From: Tectiglobus sp965223355
GTDB lineage: Bacteria; Pseudomonadota; Alphaproteobacteria; Rhizobiales; Hyphomicrobiaceae
Direction of reading: 5' to 3'
Assembly (NCBI GenBank): GCA_965223355.1
Contig: CBDCWE010000003.1
Location: 1,488,001-1,552,000 of the forward strand
Length of the DNA: 64,000 bases
This document shows positions 52,785 through 61,251 of this stretch, one piece after another. The notes below the pieces were generated by a model. That model ran no database searches. It worked only from the letters and a program-made list of their open reading frames with translations, and was not told the origin of the DNA. Within the stretch, counting starts at the first letter, position 1. The number at the start of each line of letters is the position of its first letter. Position numbers and translations under genes: made by a program.

Positions 52785-55034
52785 TTGACCACACCAGGCG
52801 CCGATACTCCACCTCCTGCCTTGGCCGTTCAATCCAGCGATGGCGGCACCGATCGCCTTGCGCAACTGCTCGGCTCGGTCAACGCGGCCAGCAGCGCGGC
52901 GCGCAATGCCTGGCTGGCGTTCATGGGGCTGCTTGCGTTCTACTTTGTCACGATCAGCAGCGTAACGCACCAGGACCTGCTGCTGAACAGCCCCGTCAAA
53001 CTGCCGATCCTCGGGGTTGAACTGCCACTCAACGGCTTCTTTGTGTGGGGGCCGGTTGTCTTTCTCCTGGTCCACTTTTCGATCTTGCTGCAGCACATGA
53101 TGCTGGCGCGCAAGCTGCGCATGTTTGACCTTCGCTGCGCTGCGACGGAAACCGGTCCGAACGCCGGCCCCAACATCCTGCGTGACGAACTCAACACCTA
53201 CTTTTTCACGCAAAGCCGTGCCGGTGCAAAGTCGCAACACCCCTATCACATGACGCTGGACGCAATGGGGTGGATCACATTTATCGTGTTGCCGCTCTGT
53301 TTGCTGTTCTACTTTCAGATCAGTTTTCTCGCCTACCACAGCGTTTCCGTGACCTGGTGGCACCGTCTTACCCTGATCGCTGACATGGTCGTCCTAGCGT
53401 GGATCTTTGCCCTTTCGCACGACCCTGTCCGCCTCAGCACGACCGAGAAACGGTTGCTCGTGCAGTTAGTACTGCTGGCTTTTGCCGGCGCGCTGTTGTT
53501 ATTTTCGTTGTTTGTCGCGACGGTGCCCGACAGCGTCTTGGATCGCGCCATGCGGGCGTTGCCGTTTGCAGCACCGGTGCCTTACGGACGGCCTGACCTA
53601 ACGCGCGATACCGGCCGCATGGCGTTCTGGCCGACGGCGGTCTTGTTCGAAGGGGCGTTGCTTGCCCGCAACCTTTCGGTCACCGACACCGATCTTGTCA
53701 AAGACAAAGATTTTCCACTGAAAGGCGGCGGGCTCAGCCTTCGCCTGCGGGAGCGCAACCTCAAATATGCAACGCTTGATCGCTCTGACCTTCATCTCGC
53801 CGACCTCACCGGTGCGCAATTGCAGGGCGCCCGTTTGGTCGAGACCGTCCTGAACAAGGCCAAGCTGAGCTGCGCGCAACCCAATGCGACTGATGTGCGA
53901 ACCCGAAAGTGTACCAACCTACAGGGTGCCGATCTTCGGGTGGCCCGGTTGCAGGGCGCTAATCTTCAGCACGTCCGGCTGCAGGGCGCCGATCTTCGGG
54001 AGGCCCGGTTGGAGGGCGCCGATCTTCGCTGGGCCCAGTTGCAGGGTGCCAATCTTATGTGGGCCCGGTTGCAGGGTGCCAGTCTTTTGGGGGCCCGGTT
54101 GGAGGGCGCCGATCTTCGGGAGGCCCGGTTGGAGGGCGCTAATCTTCAGCACACCCGGCTGCCGGGCGCTGATCTTCGGGCGGCCCGGTTGCGGGGCGCC
54201 GATCTTCGGTGGGCCCGGTTGCAGGGCGCCGATCTTCGCCACGCCCGGTTGGAGGGTGCCGACCTTCAAGGTGTCTGGTCGCAGGGCGCTGATCTTGAGT
54301 GGGCCCAGTTGCGGGGCGCCAATCTTCGCCACGCCGGGTTGCAGGGCGCCGATCTTCGCCACGCCGGGTTGCAGGTCGCCAATCTTTCGTTGGCCGGGTT
54401 GGAGGGCGCCGATCTTCGCTGGGCCCTGGTTTGGCTCACGCGACCCTTCGAGCCGACGCGGGCAAGCCTTGCCAATTATGACAGTCTTATTGTGACAGAC
54501 ATTAGCAACGAGGCGCGCGAATACCTGAGTGATCAAGTGGAGAGTCTTAGAAAGCTGAAGGCGGCAATGACGGCGGACAACATACCGGGGCAAGAACGCG
54601 TCGCGGCAGCCTTTGAAAGGTTCAAAGCGCGCCTCGCCCCTCTGTTGGAGGGCGCGCCGAACCGCGCGTGGGAGACTGTCGGCCGACCGACATGGTCGCT
54701 GCTCACCCGCAATGCAAAGCAGCCTGATCCGGACGAGCTCGCATGTTACCTCGCGCGGGACCTGGCCTGCCGCGACGACACCCAGAAAGGTTATCTCGCC
54801 CAGGCCCTCATTGGTCGGGTGCTGGAGACAAAAAGGGCTCCGTTCGCGTTTTACGCGCCGTTCAAGACCTGCGCGGCACGCAAGAATATCCCCGAAGAGC
54901 TATGGGCCAAGCTGGCAGCCGCCGCCAAAGCCGAATTTGCCAGACGCAAGGTCCAGTCTAAAACCAGGTCCAATGCCCTGACGAAAATTGGCGACATCGA
55001 AAACCCGTGCACCGCCTTTGCAACGCCACAGTGA
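52785..55034 (+). CDS. Membrane protein with pentapeptide-repeat domain
   Basis: 749 residues from a TTG at 52785 with GAGG upstream. The N-terminal 250 residues hold about five membrane helices (AWLAFMGLLAFYFVTIS, WGPVVFLLVHFSILL, FIVLPLCLLFYFQISFL). Residues about 325-550 consist of A(D/N)LxxARLxG pentapeptide repeats, forming a right-handed beta-helix on one side of the membrane. The C-terminus (about 560-749) is helical. Function is unknown; membrane-linked pentapeptide proteins often act as scaffolds. The repeats are encoded by near-identical 30-base units (53930-54420). Confidence 0.8.
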   Translation: MTTPGADTPPPALAVQSSDGGTDRLAQLLGSVNAASSAARNAWLAFMGLLAFYFVTISSVTHQDLLLNSPVKLPILGVELPLNGFFVWGPVVFLLVHFSILLQHMMLARKLRMFDLRCAATETGPNAGPNILRDELNTYFFTQSRAGAKSQHPYHMTLDAMGWITFIVLPLCLLFYFQISFLAYHSVSVTWWHRLTLIADMVVLAWIFALSHDPVRLSTTEKRLLVQLVLLAFAGALLLFSLFVATVPDSVLDRAMRALPFAAPVPYGRPDLTRDTGRMAFWPTAVLFEGALLARNLSVTDTDLVKDKDFPLKGGGLSLRLRERNLKYATLDRSDLHLADLTGAQLQGARLVETVLNKAKLSCAQPNATDVRTRKCTNLQGADLRVARLQGANLQHVRLQGADLREARLEGADLRWAQLQGANLMWARLQGASLLGARLEGADLREARLEGANLQHTRLPGADLRAARLRGADLRWARLQGADLRHARLEGADLQGVWSQGADLEWAQLRGANLRHAGLQGADLRHAGLQVANLSLAGLEGADLRWALVWLTRPFEPTRASLANYDSLIVTDISNEAREYLSDQVESLRKLKAAMTADNIPGQERVAAAFERFKARLAPLLEGAPNRAWETVGRPTWSLLTRNAKQPDPDELACYLARDLACRDDTQKGYLAQALIGRVLETKRAPFAFYAPFKTCAARKNIPEELWAKLAAAAKAEFARRKVQSKTRSNALTKIGDIENPCTAFATPQ
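53925..54425 (+). repeat. 30-base tandem repeats in the pentapeptide gene
   Basis: About 16 units of the form GGCCCGGTTGCAGGGCGC followed by GATCTTCG, each coding two pentapeptides. Low divergence points to expansion by slippage or unequal recombination. Confidence 0.8.
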
Positions 55035-55064
55035 TGCGTCCGCGATCTCGCCAGGCCCGAGCAC

Positions 55065-55982
55065 TCAGCACTCCTCGCCAACGAGACTGCGGATCTTGTC
55101 GGCAACAAACGTGCCCGCGGCGCCAATGCACACGATGCCGGTGTAGGGCGCGGTCGGGATCGGCTTTGTCGTCCAACGCCGCCCGACAATCTGGATCTCG
55201 CTGCAGGTGCCGGCGACGGTCCGCACAAAGCCCTTGGCGCGGATGACCCCGAGATCGTCGCGCACCAGCACAGCTGCCAACCAATCCGGATCGACGGGCT
55301 GTTTGAGCGGCAGGCTGACGGTTTCAAACAGCGCGCCATGATGCAGCGTTACCGGGTGTGAGAGGTCGCGTTCGGCCCGCACCTGGCCAAGCACGAGATC
55401 GCGCGGCAACTGCGCGTGGCAGGCCTCGACAACTTTTGTCTCGCCGAACGTCGCGGCCAGCCACCGGCGCGTCTCGGCAAGCGTATCGGGCGTCGCCAGA
55501 TCGGTCTTGTTGAGGACCAGAAGGTCTGCTTCGCGCAACTGCTGGCACACCGTGTCGCCCATGTAGCGGTCGGCGGCGCGCTGGCGCAGCGTCTCGGCGT
55601 CGGCCAGCACGACGACACCATCGAGCGTGTAGTGGGCCAGCAAACCGACGCTGGCGGCAATTGCACCGGGCAGCGCCACGCCGCTCGCCTCCAACAGTAC
55701 GTGCTCGGGCGCCGGCGTCATCTGCGCGAGGTCGATCATCGCCAGCATCAGGTCGTTGCCGTAGCTGCAGCACACACAGCCGCCGGCAATCGAGATGATG
55801 TTGTCGTCCTGCGCCTCGATCAGGTCGGCATCGATCGGCAGCTGGCCGAACTCGTTGACAAGCACGGCAATGCGCAAGCCGTCGGCGTTGCGCAGCACAT
55901 GATTGACCAGCGTCGTCTTGCCGGCGCCGAGATAGCCACCGACAACGGTTACGGGAAGTGCGGCGGTTGGGTTGACTGTCAT
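55065..55982 (-). CDS. CobW/COG0523-family G3E GTPase (metal chaperone)
   Basis: 305 residues from the ATG at 55982; a TTG at 55991 is possible. P-loop GGYLGAGKTTLVN, metal-binding GGCVCCSYG (CxCC), switch region LLEASGVALPG, NKTD base-recognition motif and a smaller C-terminal CobW domain. Members deliver zinc or other metals to enzymes. No Zur-type site or metalloenzyme gene could be linked here. Confidence 0.92.
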   Translation of the reverse strand: MTVNPTAALPVTVVGGYLGAGKTTLVNHVLRNADGLRIAVLVNEFGQLPIDADLIEAQDDNIISIAGGCVCCSYGNDLMLAMIDLAQMTPAPEHVLLEASGVALPGAIAASVGLLAHYTLDGVVVLADAETLRQRAADRYMGDTVCQQLREADLLVLNKTDLATPDTLAETRRWLAATFGETKVVEACHAQLPRDLVLGQVRAERDLSHPVTLHHGALFETVSLPLKQPVDPDWLAAVLVRDDLGVIRAKGFVRTVAGTCSEIQIVGRRWTTKPIPTAPYTGIVCIGAAGTFVADKIRSLVGEEC

Positions 55983-56412
55983 GATGCTCAAGCTTGTGAC
56001 CGAGGGCCCGCGGCGCCCGGGACGCCCGCCCGGCCCCGGGTTGTCTGCAACGGTGCGACCGTCTTCGTCTCCCGGTTATCCACGACAACGCCAGGGCGCG
56101 CAACGCTGAAGATCGTAGCGCCAAATTGGCGTCCGCAGTTAGTGAGGGCTTGCAGCGGTGAAGGCGGCATATCGTGGAGATTGCTCGACGACGTCACGGC
56201 GTGCCGAACGAGCGGTCTGCGGTGCCGAACGACAACGTGACGAAGCTGATCCAACCAGGCGCCTGCGAGGCGCCGCTCACGGATGTCCGGCACGATGGCG
56301 CTTGTCGATTGCTCGCCAAAGCCGTCGCGATCGCGATTGCTGTCGCCGAGTTTCTCGGCGACCACGCCGGCGCGACCGATCAACCATCTCATGACGTCAT
56401 GAAGTGATCGGG
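55983..56412. other. 430-base gap with repeat and IS256 fragment
   Basis: A piece of the inverted-repeat family lies at 56098-56130 (AACGCTGAAGATCGTAGCG). An IS256-like N-terminal fragment is at 56174-56407. No other gene is visible. Confidence 0.5.
56174..56407 (+). pseudogene. IS256-family transposase N-terminal fragment
   Basis: A 77-residue frame reads NVTKLIQPGACEAPLTDVRH and then DGACRLLAKAV..AEFLGDHA, close to the N-terminus of IS256-type transposases (DPLTEVLRDGARRLLAQAVEAEV). The frame then ends; the DDE core is absent. A GTG at 56174 begins the frame. Confidence 0.55.
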
Positions 56413-58680
56413 TTAGCCCGCGGCATGCACGGCTGCGCTTGGTGCAGCAAGACCGTCGCGGCGGATGTCAAGCGCCCGCGCGATGCTGTCTTCGAGTTGT
56501 TCGAGGGAATATGGTTTGCACAGGAAGTCATCCATCTTGCCGCCACCGAGGAACAGGCCGCGCTCGGCTTCGAAGACGTGTGCACTGACGCCAACCACCG
56601 GTGTGCGCGGCAGCTCCTCTTCCTTCTCGATCTGGCGAATTTCGTGGGTCGCCGTTAGGCCGTCCATTTCCGGCATCTGACAATCCATAAGGATCAGGTC
56701 AAACGTCTCCGCCCGGAAGGCCTCCACCGCCTGCAAGCCGTTTTCGACAACTTTCGCCGTGCAACCCAGCTCAGCCAGATGCTCGCGCATGACTTCTTGA
56801 TTGATGAGGATGTCGTCGGCGACGAGAATGTAAGCACCGAGGCCGTGGGCTTGTTGTACCGGTTCAGCCGGCTTTGGGTCTGTCGCGCATGGCGCTGTCC
56901 GCGCCTCATGGCCAGCTTCGGTTGGCGCCGGCATGACTGGCGCGATATTCGCAACGTTTGAGGAACTGACGCACCCTTTGGCGGCCGCAAACAGTTCGCG
57001 ACGGCGAATCGGTCTGGACAGCACCGCGATCGGCTGCGCCAGTTCCGAGATCCTGTCGCCATTGCTCGCATCGCAATGCGCAAACATTGCCATCCCCGGT
57101 AGCGCATCGCCACCATAGATATCGGTGACCTCGAACAGGAAATCGGCGTTCTTCTCGTAGTTGGCGTCTTCCTCGAACATCACTGCGCCAAGCGCTCTGC
57201 CTTCGTTGCGGGCGTCGATCATGAGCTGACACGCCTCCCATGTCGTCGCCGCCGACACAACCTCGGCCGCGGCCGCACCCAAATAGTTGGCAACGATCTG
57301 GCGCTCGGTCTCAGAGTTGATAATGATCAAGAAGCGCTGTTCGGCCAGGGATGAGAGGTCATCGGATTGCCATGCATCTGGTGCAACTTCGAATTCGGCG
57401 CTGAACTCGAAACTCCATTCACCGTCGGCGAGTTGGCGCACGGTAAGTTCGCCGTCGAGTTCGGCGGCATAGCGTTGAGCTGCTTGCCAGTATTCGGTGC
57501 GCGAGTTGAGCGCTACATCCCTGTGCGGTGACGGCGCCAGTTGTTCGCGGCCCGGGGTCATCTTGCGGATCGAGAAGCGCATGCGGTTATAGTCACCGTT
57601 GACCGTCTCACGGCGAACATTGACGTAGACCGGGCCGACCTGGGCGGCGTGCTTCATCAATGCGCTCAGCACGCTGCCGACCAGCTGCTTGTCAGCCCTG
57701 ATCCGGTTTGGAACATTGGAGCCGACATAGACCGAAAAACCGTTTCCGCCGGTCTCCAAATCTCGGGCACAACTGGCCGCAACATCCTCGACGCAACAAC
57801 ACAGATCAAAGACTTCGCCGACAACGACCTCGGCCTGTTCGCCGCCGGCAACGGCAACGTCCTGTTCGTCGCCGGCAACGGCAACGCCCTGTTCGCCGCC
57901 GACAGCGGCAACGCCCTGTTCGCCGCCGACAACGGCCTCGACTTTTTCATCATCGGCGATGGCCGCCACCTGTTCGTCAGTCGCAACACCCCGGCCGTTG
58001 GTTGGTGCGGTTTGTGCCGGCCGCTGAGCGCCGTTGACGACGGCGCTGATCCGGCCCTGCATTGGTGCCGTCGAGCCCGCCCGCGAGCGCTGGCGCAAGT
58101 CCGTGACGGGATCGCCGGCGCTTCCATTCCCGCGTGTCCTGGTGTTTGCAGATTGCGCGTGCAACTGTGTTGGACCGCGTGACGATGGCTCCGGCACGCC
58201 GCGTGTCCGTCCGCCCGATCCGATGGTCGAATTCGAACGCCGTTGTTCCTCGGAGACTTTCAGGTCATTCAGTGTTGCCAGCATCAAGTGCGCCGAAGCG
58301 TTGAGGGATTGCAGCAGCTGCCGCTGGCGGCTGTCCAGATCGGTTCTCTCGAATAGTTCGATGATGCCGAGTATGCCGTTCATCGGGGTGCGTAATTCGT
58401 GACTGACCGCCGCTATGGTTTTACCGACTTCATCGCCGTCGGTGAAGTCGGCGTCCGGCCTGCCAGGTGGCGATGAAGCTTCGACGGGAAGATGCCGCGC
58501 CGCCCTCGGGACCGCAGCGCTCACAGGTCCTTGCTCAGAACCGGCCCCCGGGCGCGAGAAGAATGAGGATAGAAATTTTATCACAGCTCGACTCTGAATT
58601 GGGTATGCGGTGCGCCCACTATCAAAAAATCGATCTAAAAATGCAGTTAAGTTGTAACTGGAAATTGCTTTCTTCCGCAA
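56413..58680 (-). CDS. Hybrid sensor kinase with degenerate ATPase region and receiver domain
   Basis: 755 residues from a TTG at 58680; a GTG further in is possible. HisKA box AAVSHELRTPMNGILG with H94. An unusual low-complexity stretch at about 230-295 repeats VAVVGGEQG/AGDEQ units. The region that should be HATPase_c (about 310-430) lacks the N, G1 and G2 boxes. A pseudo-receiver (about 450-570) is followed by a true receiver with DDIxxN and LILMDCQMPEMDG (D about 664). It may serve as a scaffold or phosphate receiver instead of a kinase. It is divergent from the HlyD/M50 genes, with AT-rich DNA between. Confidence 0.8.
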   Translation of the reverse strand: MRKKAISSYNLTAFLDRFFDSGRTAYPIQSRAVIKFLSSFFSRPGAGSEQGPVSAAVPRAARHLPVEASSPPGRPDADFTDGDEVGKTIAAVSHELRTPMNGILGIIELFERTDLDSRQRQLLQSLNASAHLMLATLNDLKVSEEQRRSNSTIGSGGRTRGVPEPSSRGPTQLHAQSANTRTRGNGSAGDPVTDLRQRSRAGSTAPMQGRISAVVNGAQRPAQTAPTNGRGVATDEQVAAIADDEKVEAVVGGEQGVAAVGGEQGVAVAGDEQDVAVAGGEQAEVVVGEVFDLCCCVEDVAASCARDLETGGNGFSVYVGSNVPNRIRADKQLVGSVLSALMKHAAQVGPVYVNVRRETVNGDYNRMRFSIRKMTPGREQLAPSPHRDVALNSRTEYWQAAQRYAAELDGELTVRQLADGEWSFEFSAEFEVAPDAWQSDDLSSLAEQRFLIIINSETERQIVANYLGAAAAEVVSAATTWEACQLMIDARNEGRALGAVMFEEDANYEKNADFLFEVTDIYGGDALPGMAMFAHCDASNGDRISELAQPIAVLSRPIRRRELFAAAKGCVSSSNVANIAPVMPAPTEAGHEARTAPCATDPKPAEPVQQAHGLGAYILVADDILINQEVMREHLAELGCTAKVVENGLQAVEAFRAETFDLILMDCQMPEMDGLTATHEIRQIEKEEELPRTPVVGVSAHVFEAERGLFLGGGKMDDFLCKPYSLEQLEDSIARALDIRRDGLAAPSAAVHAAG

Positions 58681-58915
58681 AATAACATCGCAAAAAGATT
58701 GATTAACTGCGGATTAAATCATGGTCCATACGTTGTTTCAGTATCGACTATCCATCTATCTCCTGCATTTAATAAGTGATACGTTAAAAATGTTTCGTCA
58801 TAAATTATAAGTCTGAATACAAAAGCAGTTACTTTCCGGATCACAAGTGAACTGCATCACGAGTGAACCGATATCGCGGTCTTACCGACAGATTAAGCAG
58901 TCGAGGTATTGGCCA
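58681..58915. promoter_or_regulatory. AT-rich divergent promoter region
   Basis: 235 bases, much richer in A and T than the rest, between the hybrid kinase gene (minus) and the HlyD-type genes (plus). Several TATAAT-like and TTGATT-like stretches are present, but no single promoter stands out. It probably serves both directions. Confidence 0.4.
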
Positions 58916-59782
58916 ATGGATGTGGAGTTGAGCAGCATGAGTTTCAAAAGGGGGCGCGACAAGGATAATGGTCGCCGGGGGCCGCATTGGGGCGGCAAGG
59001 GCGCAGTCGTTGTCGTAGCGTTTGCACTGCAATTGACGCAGTGGACTGCATTCGCGCAGAAGTCACACGCCGCCAAGAGCGATGTTGAGATAGAGCGCGC
59101 CGCACTGGTCATGGAACGCCAACAGATTCGCGGTGTTGTACGGCCGGCCGCCGAGGCAACCATATCCACCGGTCTCAATGCCCGGGTCACACGGGTGGGC
59201 TTCCGCGAAGGCGAAACGTTTCGCACCGGTGATGTCCTGATCGAATTCGACTGTGCACGCCAGCAAGCGGAACTTTCCGCGCTCCAGGCCCAACAGCGCG
59301 AGATGATGATCAGCTATCGCGGCGCCGCTGAACTTTTGCGCCGCAAAGTTGGTTCGCGCCAGGATGTCGGGATTTCGCGTGCCCGTCTCGACCGTGCCTC
59401 CGCCAATCTTGAGGCGCTGGCGATCCGCCTGAAGCAGTGCACGCTGACGGCGCCCTATGACGGAAGTGTCACCAAGCTGGAGATCCGGGAACATGAAACC
59501 TCGCAGGCCGGTAAACCGTTGGTCTCGATTGTGTCGTCCGAGGAACCCGAAATCGAGCTGATTGTTCCGTCGTCATGGCTGTCTTGGCTTAAACCTGGCC
59601 GGGCCTTTGAGTTTGAGGTGAACAACACGCCAACCAAGGTGTCTGGCAAGATCACCCGCATTGGCACCACCGTCGATGCCGTAAGCCAGACCTTCAAGGC
59701 CTTCGGCCGTTTCACCAGTTCGGCACGCGAGATCATCCCCGGTATGGGCGGTCGTGCGGTGTTTCCCGGCAGGCAGAGATAG
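58916..59782 (+). CDS. HlyD-like periplasmic adaptor protein
   Basis: 288 residues from the ATG at 58916 (GAGG upstream); a GTG at 58847 is less likely. A leader peptide with LQLTQWTAFAQ suggests export. Mature protein: RGVVRPAAEATISTGLNARVTRVGFREGETFRTGDVLIEFD (lipoyl half), a short helical hairpin, CTLTAPYDGSVTKLEIREHETSQAGKPLVSI (second half) and a beta-barrel ending GMGGRAVFPG. It belongs to the RND/HlyD adaptor fold. It lacks the long hairpin of T1SS adaptors, so it may stack with the next two gene products. Next gene starts two bases after its stop. Confidence 0.85.
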   Translation: MDVELSSMSFKRGRDKDNGRRGPHWGGKGAVVVVAFALQLTQWTAFAQKSHAAKSDVEIERAALVMERQQIRGVVRPAAEATISTGLNARVTRVGFREGETFRTGDVLIEFDCARQQAELSALQAQQREMMISYRGAAELLRRKVGSRQDVGISRARLDRASANLEALAIRLKQCTLTAPYDGSVTKLEIREHETSQAGKPLVSIVSSEEPEIELIVPSSWLSWLKPGRAFEFEVNNTPTKVSGKITRIGTTVDAVSQTFKAFGRFTSSAREIIPGMGGRAVFPGRQR

Positions 59783-59784
59783 CG

Positions 59785-61251
59785 ATGCGCCCGGCTCGTC
59801 ACCGTCAAGCATCCGCCGGCCGTGCGGACCAGCGGTTCCGTGCGGTCGATGCCGCCGACGGCGGCGGTGTCGTTGCGCGCATGCCGGGCTCGACCAATGG
59901 CCGGAACGGCGAACAGGACGCGTTGCTTGCACTGTTGGAGCTTGAAGAAGACATCCGCATCACGGCCGATCAACAGGAATTGCTCAACCTCATTGCCAAC
60001 CGAACATCCCGCTTCACGACGGCGCGCCAGGTGCTGGTCTTCCGCAATGCTGGCAAATTGCGCCTGGAACAGATATCGGGTCTGACAGCTGTCGACAGAT
60101 CGGCGCCACTCGTTGGCGCATTCGAACGCATTGTTGCCAAGCTTATCGCCACGGCTGATGAAACGGCTGATGACACGGTCGGCCTTGAAGTCGATCTCGC
60201 GGATTATGCCAGCGAAAGCACTGATCCGGTCGCGAGCTATCCTTATTGCAAGGTGCTGTGGGTTCCGTTCAAGCTGCGTAACGGAGCCTTGCTCGGTGGC
60301 ATGCTGCTGGCATCGGATACCGCGTTTTCGGATGCTGCGCGCACGACGGCACAAAGACTGCGATCCGCCTACACTCAGGCGCTTGCGTTGCAGCTGGCCG
60401 AGCCGCGTCTCATGCGTCGGTTGGCGCAGGCGACCATGAAAAAGCGCGGCTTGATCGGCGCCGTTGTCGTTGCCCTGATTCTATTGATGTGCATCCCCAT
60501 CAAAATGTCGACGGTCGCGCCAATGGAGATCGTGCCTCGCAATCCGGCCGTGGTCGCCGCCCCGATCGAGGGAGCGATTAGGGATGTTTTCGTGGAGCCC
60601 GGCCAGTCTATCGAAGCGGGCGATAAGCTCGTTCAGTTTGCCGATACGGACTTGCGCAACAAGCTCGCCATTGCGCAGCGCGAGGTCAGGGTCGCCGTCG
60701 CCCGGCTCGATAAGTCGGCGCAGATGGCGTTCGACAATGCAAGAGGACGTCAGGAGATCGGCATCGCATCGGCCGATCTTGACCTAAAGACCGCGAAGAA
60801 GAACTTTGCAAAGGACATACTGGACCGGGCGACCATCGTCGCCTCGCGCCCGGGTATTGCGCTGTTTGCCGACCGCGCAAACCTTATCGGCAAGCCGGTG
60901 AGTGTCGGTGAACGTTTGATGTTGATTGCCGACCCGAACCAAGTCGAGATCGAAATTCTCGTCCCGGTGAGCGATGCGATTATCCTCAAGCCCGGCGCCG
61001 GCGTCACGGTTTTTCTCGATTCCGATCCCCTGACGCCGCGGTCAGCGAAGCTGGCAATCGCCGACTACAAGTCCCGCCGTCATGACGACAAGGTGCGCTC
61101 GTTTCGTGTCGTCGCGCGCTTCACCGATGATGGCGCGATACCCCGCCTCGGCGGCAGCGGTTCGGCACAGCTTTTCGGTGAAACCGTGCCGCTGGCGTTT
61201 TATCTGTTCCGCCGTCCGTTGTCGGCCAGCCGCCAGTGGCTCGGGCTATGA
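59785..61251 (+). CDS. GAF-like domain fused to HlyD-type adaptor
   Basis: 488 residues. The first about 205 residues resemble a GAF-like sensor domain (LLNLIANRTSRFTTARQVLVF ... YCKVLWVPFKLRNGALLGGMLLASD). A membrane helix follows (about 216-237), then a lipoyl-type domain (VAAPIEGAIRDVFVEPGQSIEAGDKLVQFAD), a helical hairpin and a beta-barrel (LIGKPVSVGERLMLIADPNQVEIEI). So a cytosolic sensor is joined to a periplasmic adaptor. Such fusions sit beside M50-type genes in other proteobacteria. It overlaps the next gene by 4 bases. Confidence 0.8.
   Translation: MRPARHRQASAGRADQRFRAVDAADGGGVVARMPGSTNGRNGEQDALLALLELEEDIRITADQQELLNLIANRTSRFTTARQVLVFRNAGKLRLEQISGLTAVDRSAPLVGAFERIVAKLIATADETADDTVGLEVDLADYASESTDPVASYPYCKVLWVPFKLRNGALLGGMLLASDTAFSDAARTTAQRLRSAYTQALALQLAEPRLMRRLAQATMKKRGLIGAVVVALILLMCIPIKMSTVAPMEIVPRNPAVVAAPIEGAIRDVFVEPGQSIEAGDKLVQFADTDLRNKLAIAQREVRVAVARLDKSAQMAFDNARGRQEIGIASADLDLKTAKKNFAKDILDRATIVASRPGIALFADRANLIGKPVSVGERLMLIADPNQVEIEILVPVSDAIILKPGAGVTVFLDSDPLTPRSAKLAIADYKSRRHDDKVRSFRVVARFTDDGAIPRLGGSGSAQLFGETVPLAFYLFRRPLSASRQWLGL

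Noticed and set aside
53925..54425. 30-base repeats resembling CRISPR units
   Set aside because: Units are contiguous without spacers and encode pentapeptide repeats in an open frame.
57541..58182. Plus-strand frame inside the hybrid kinase gene
   Set aside because: Repetitive shadow of the GGEQ-coding repeat on the other strand; no start signal.
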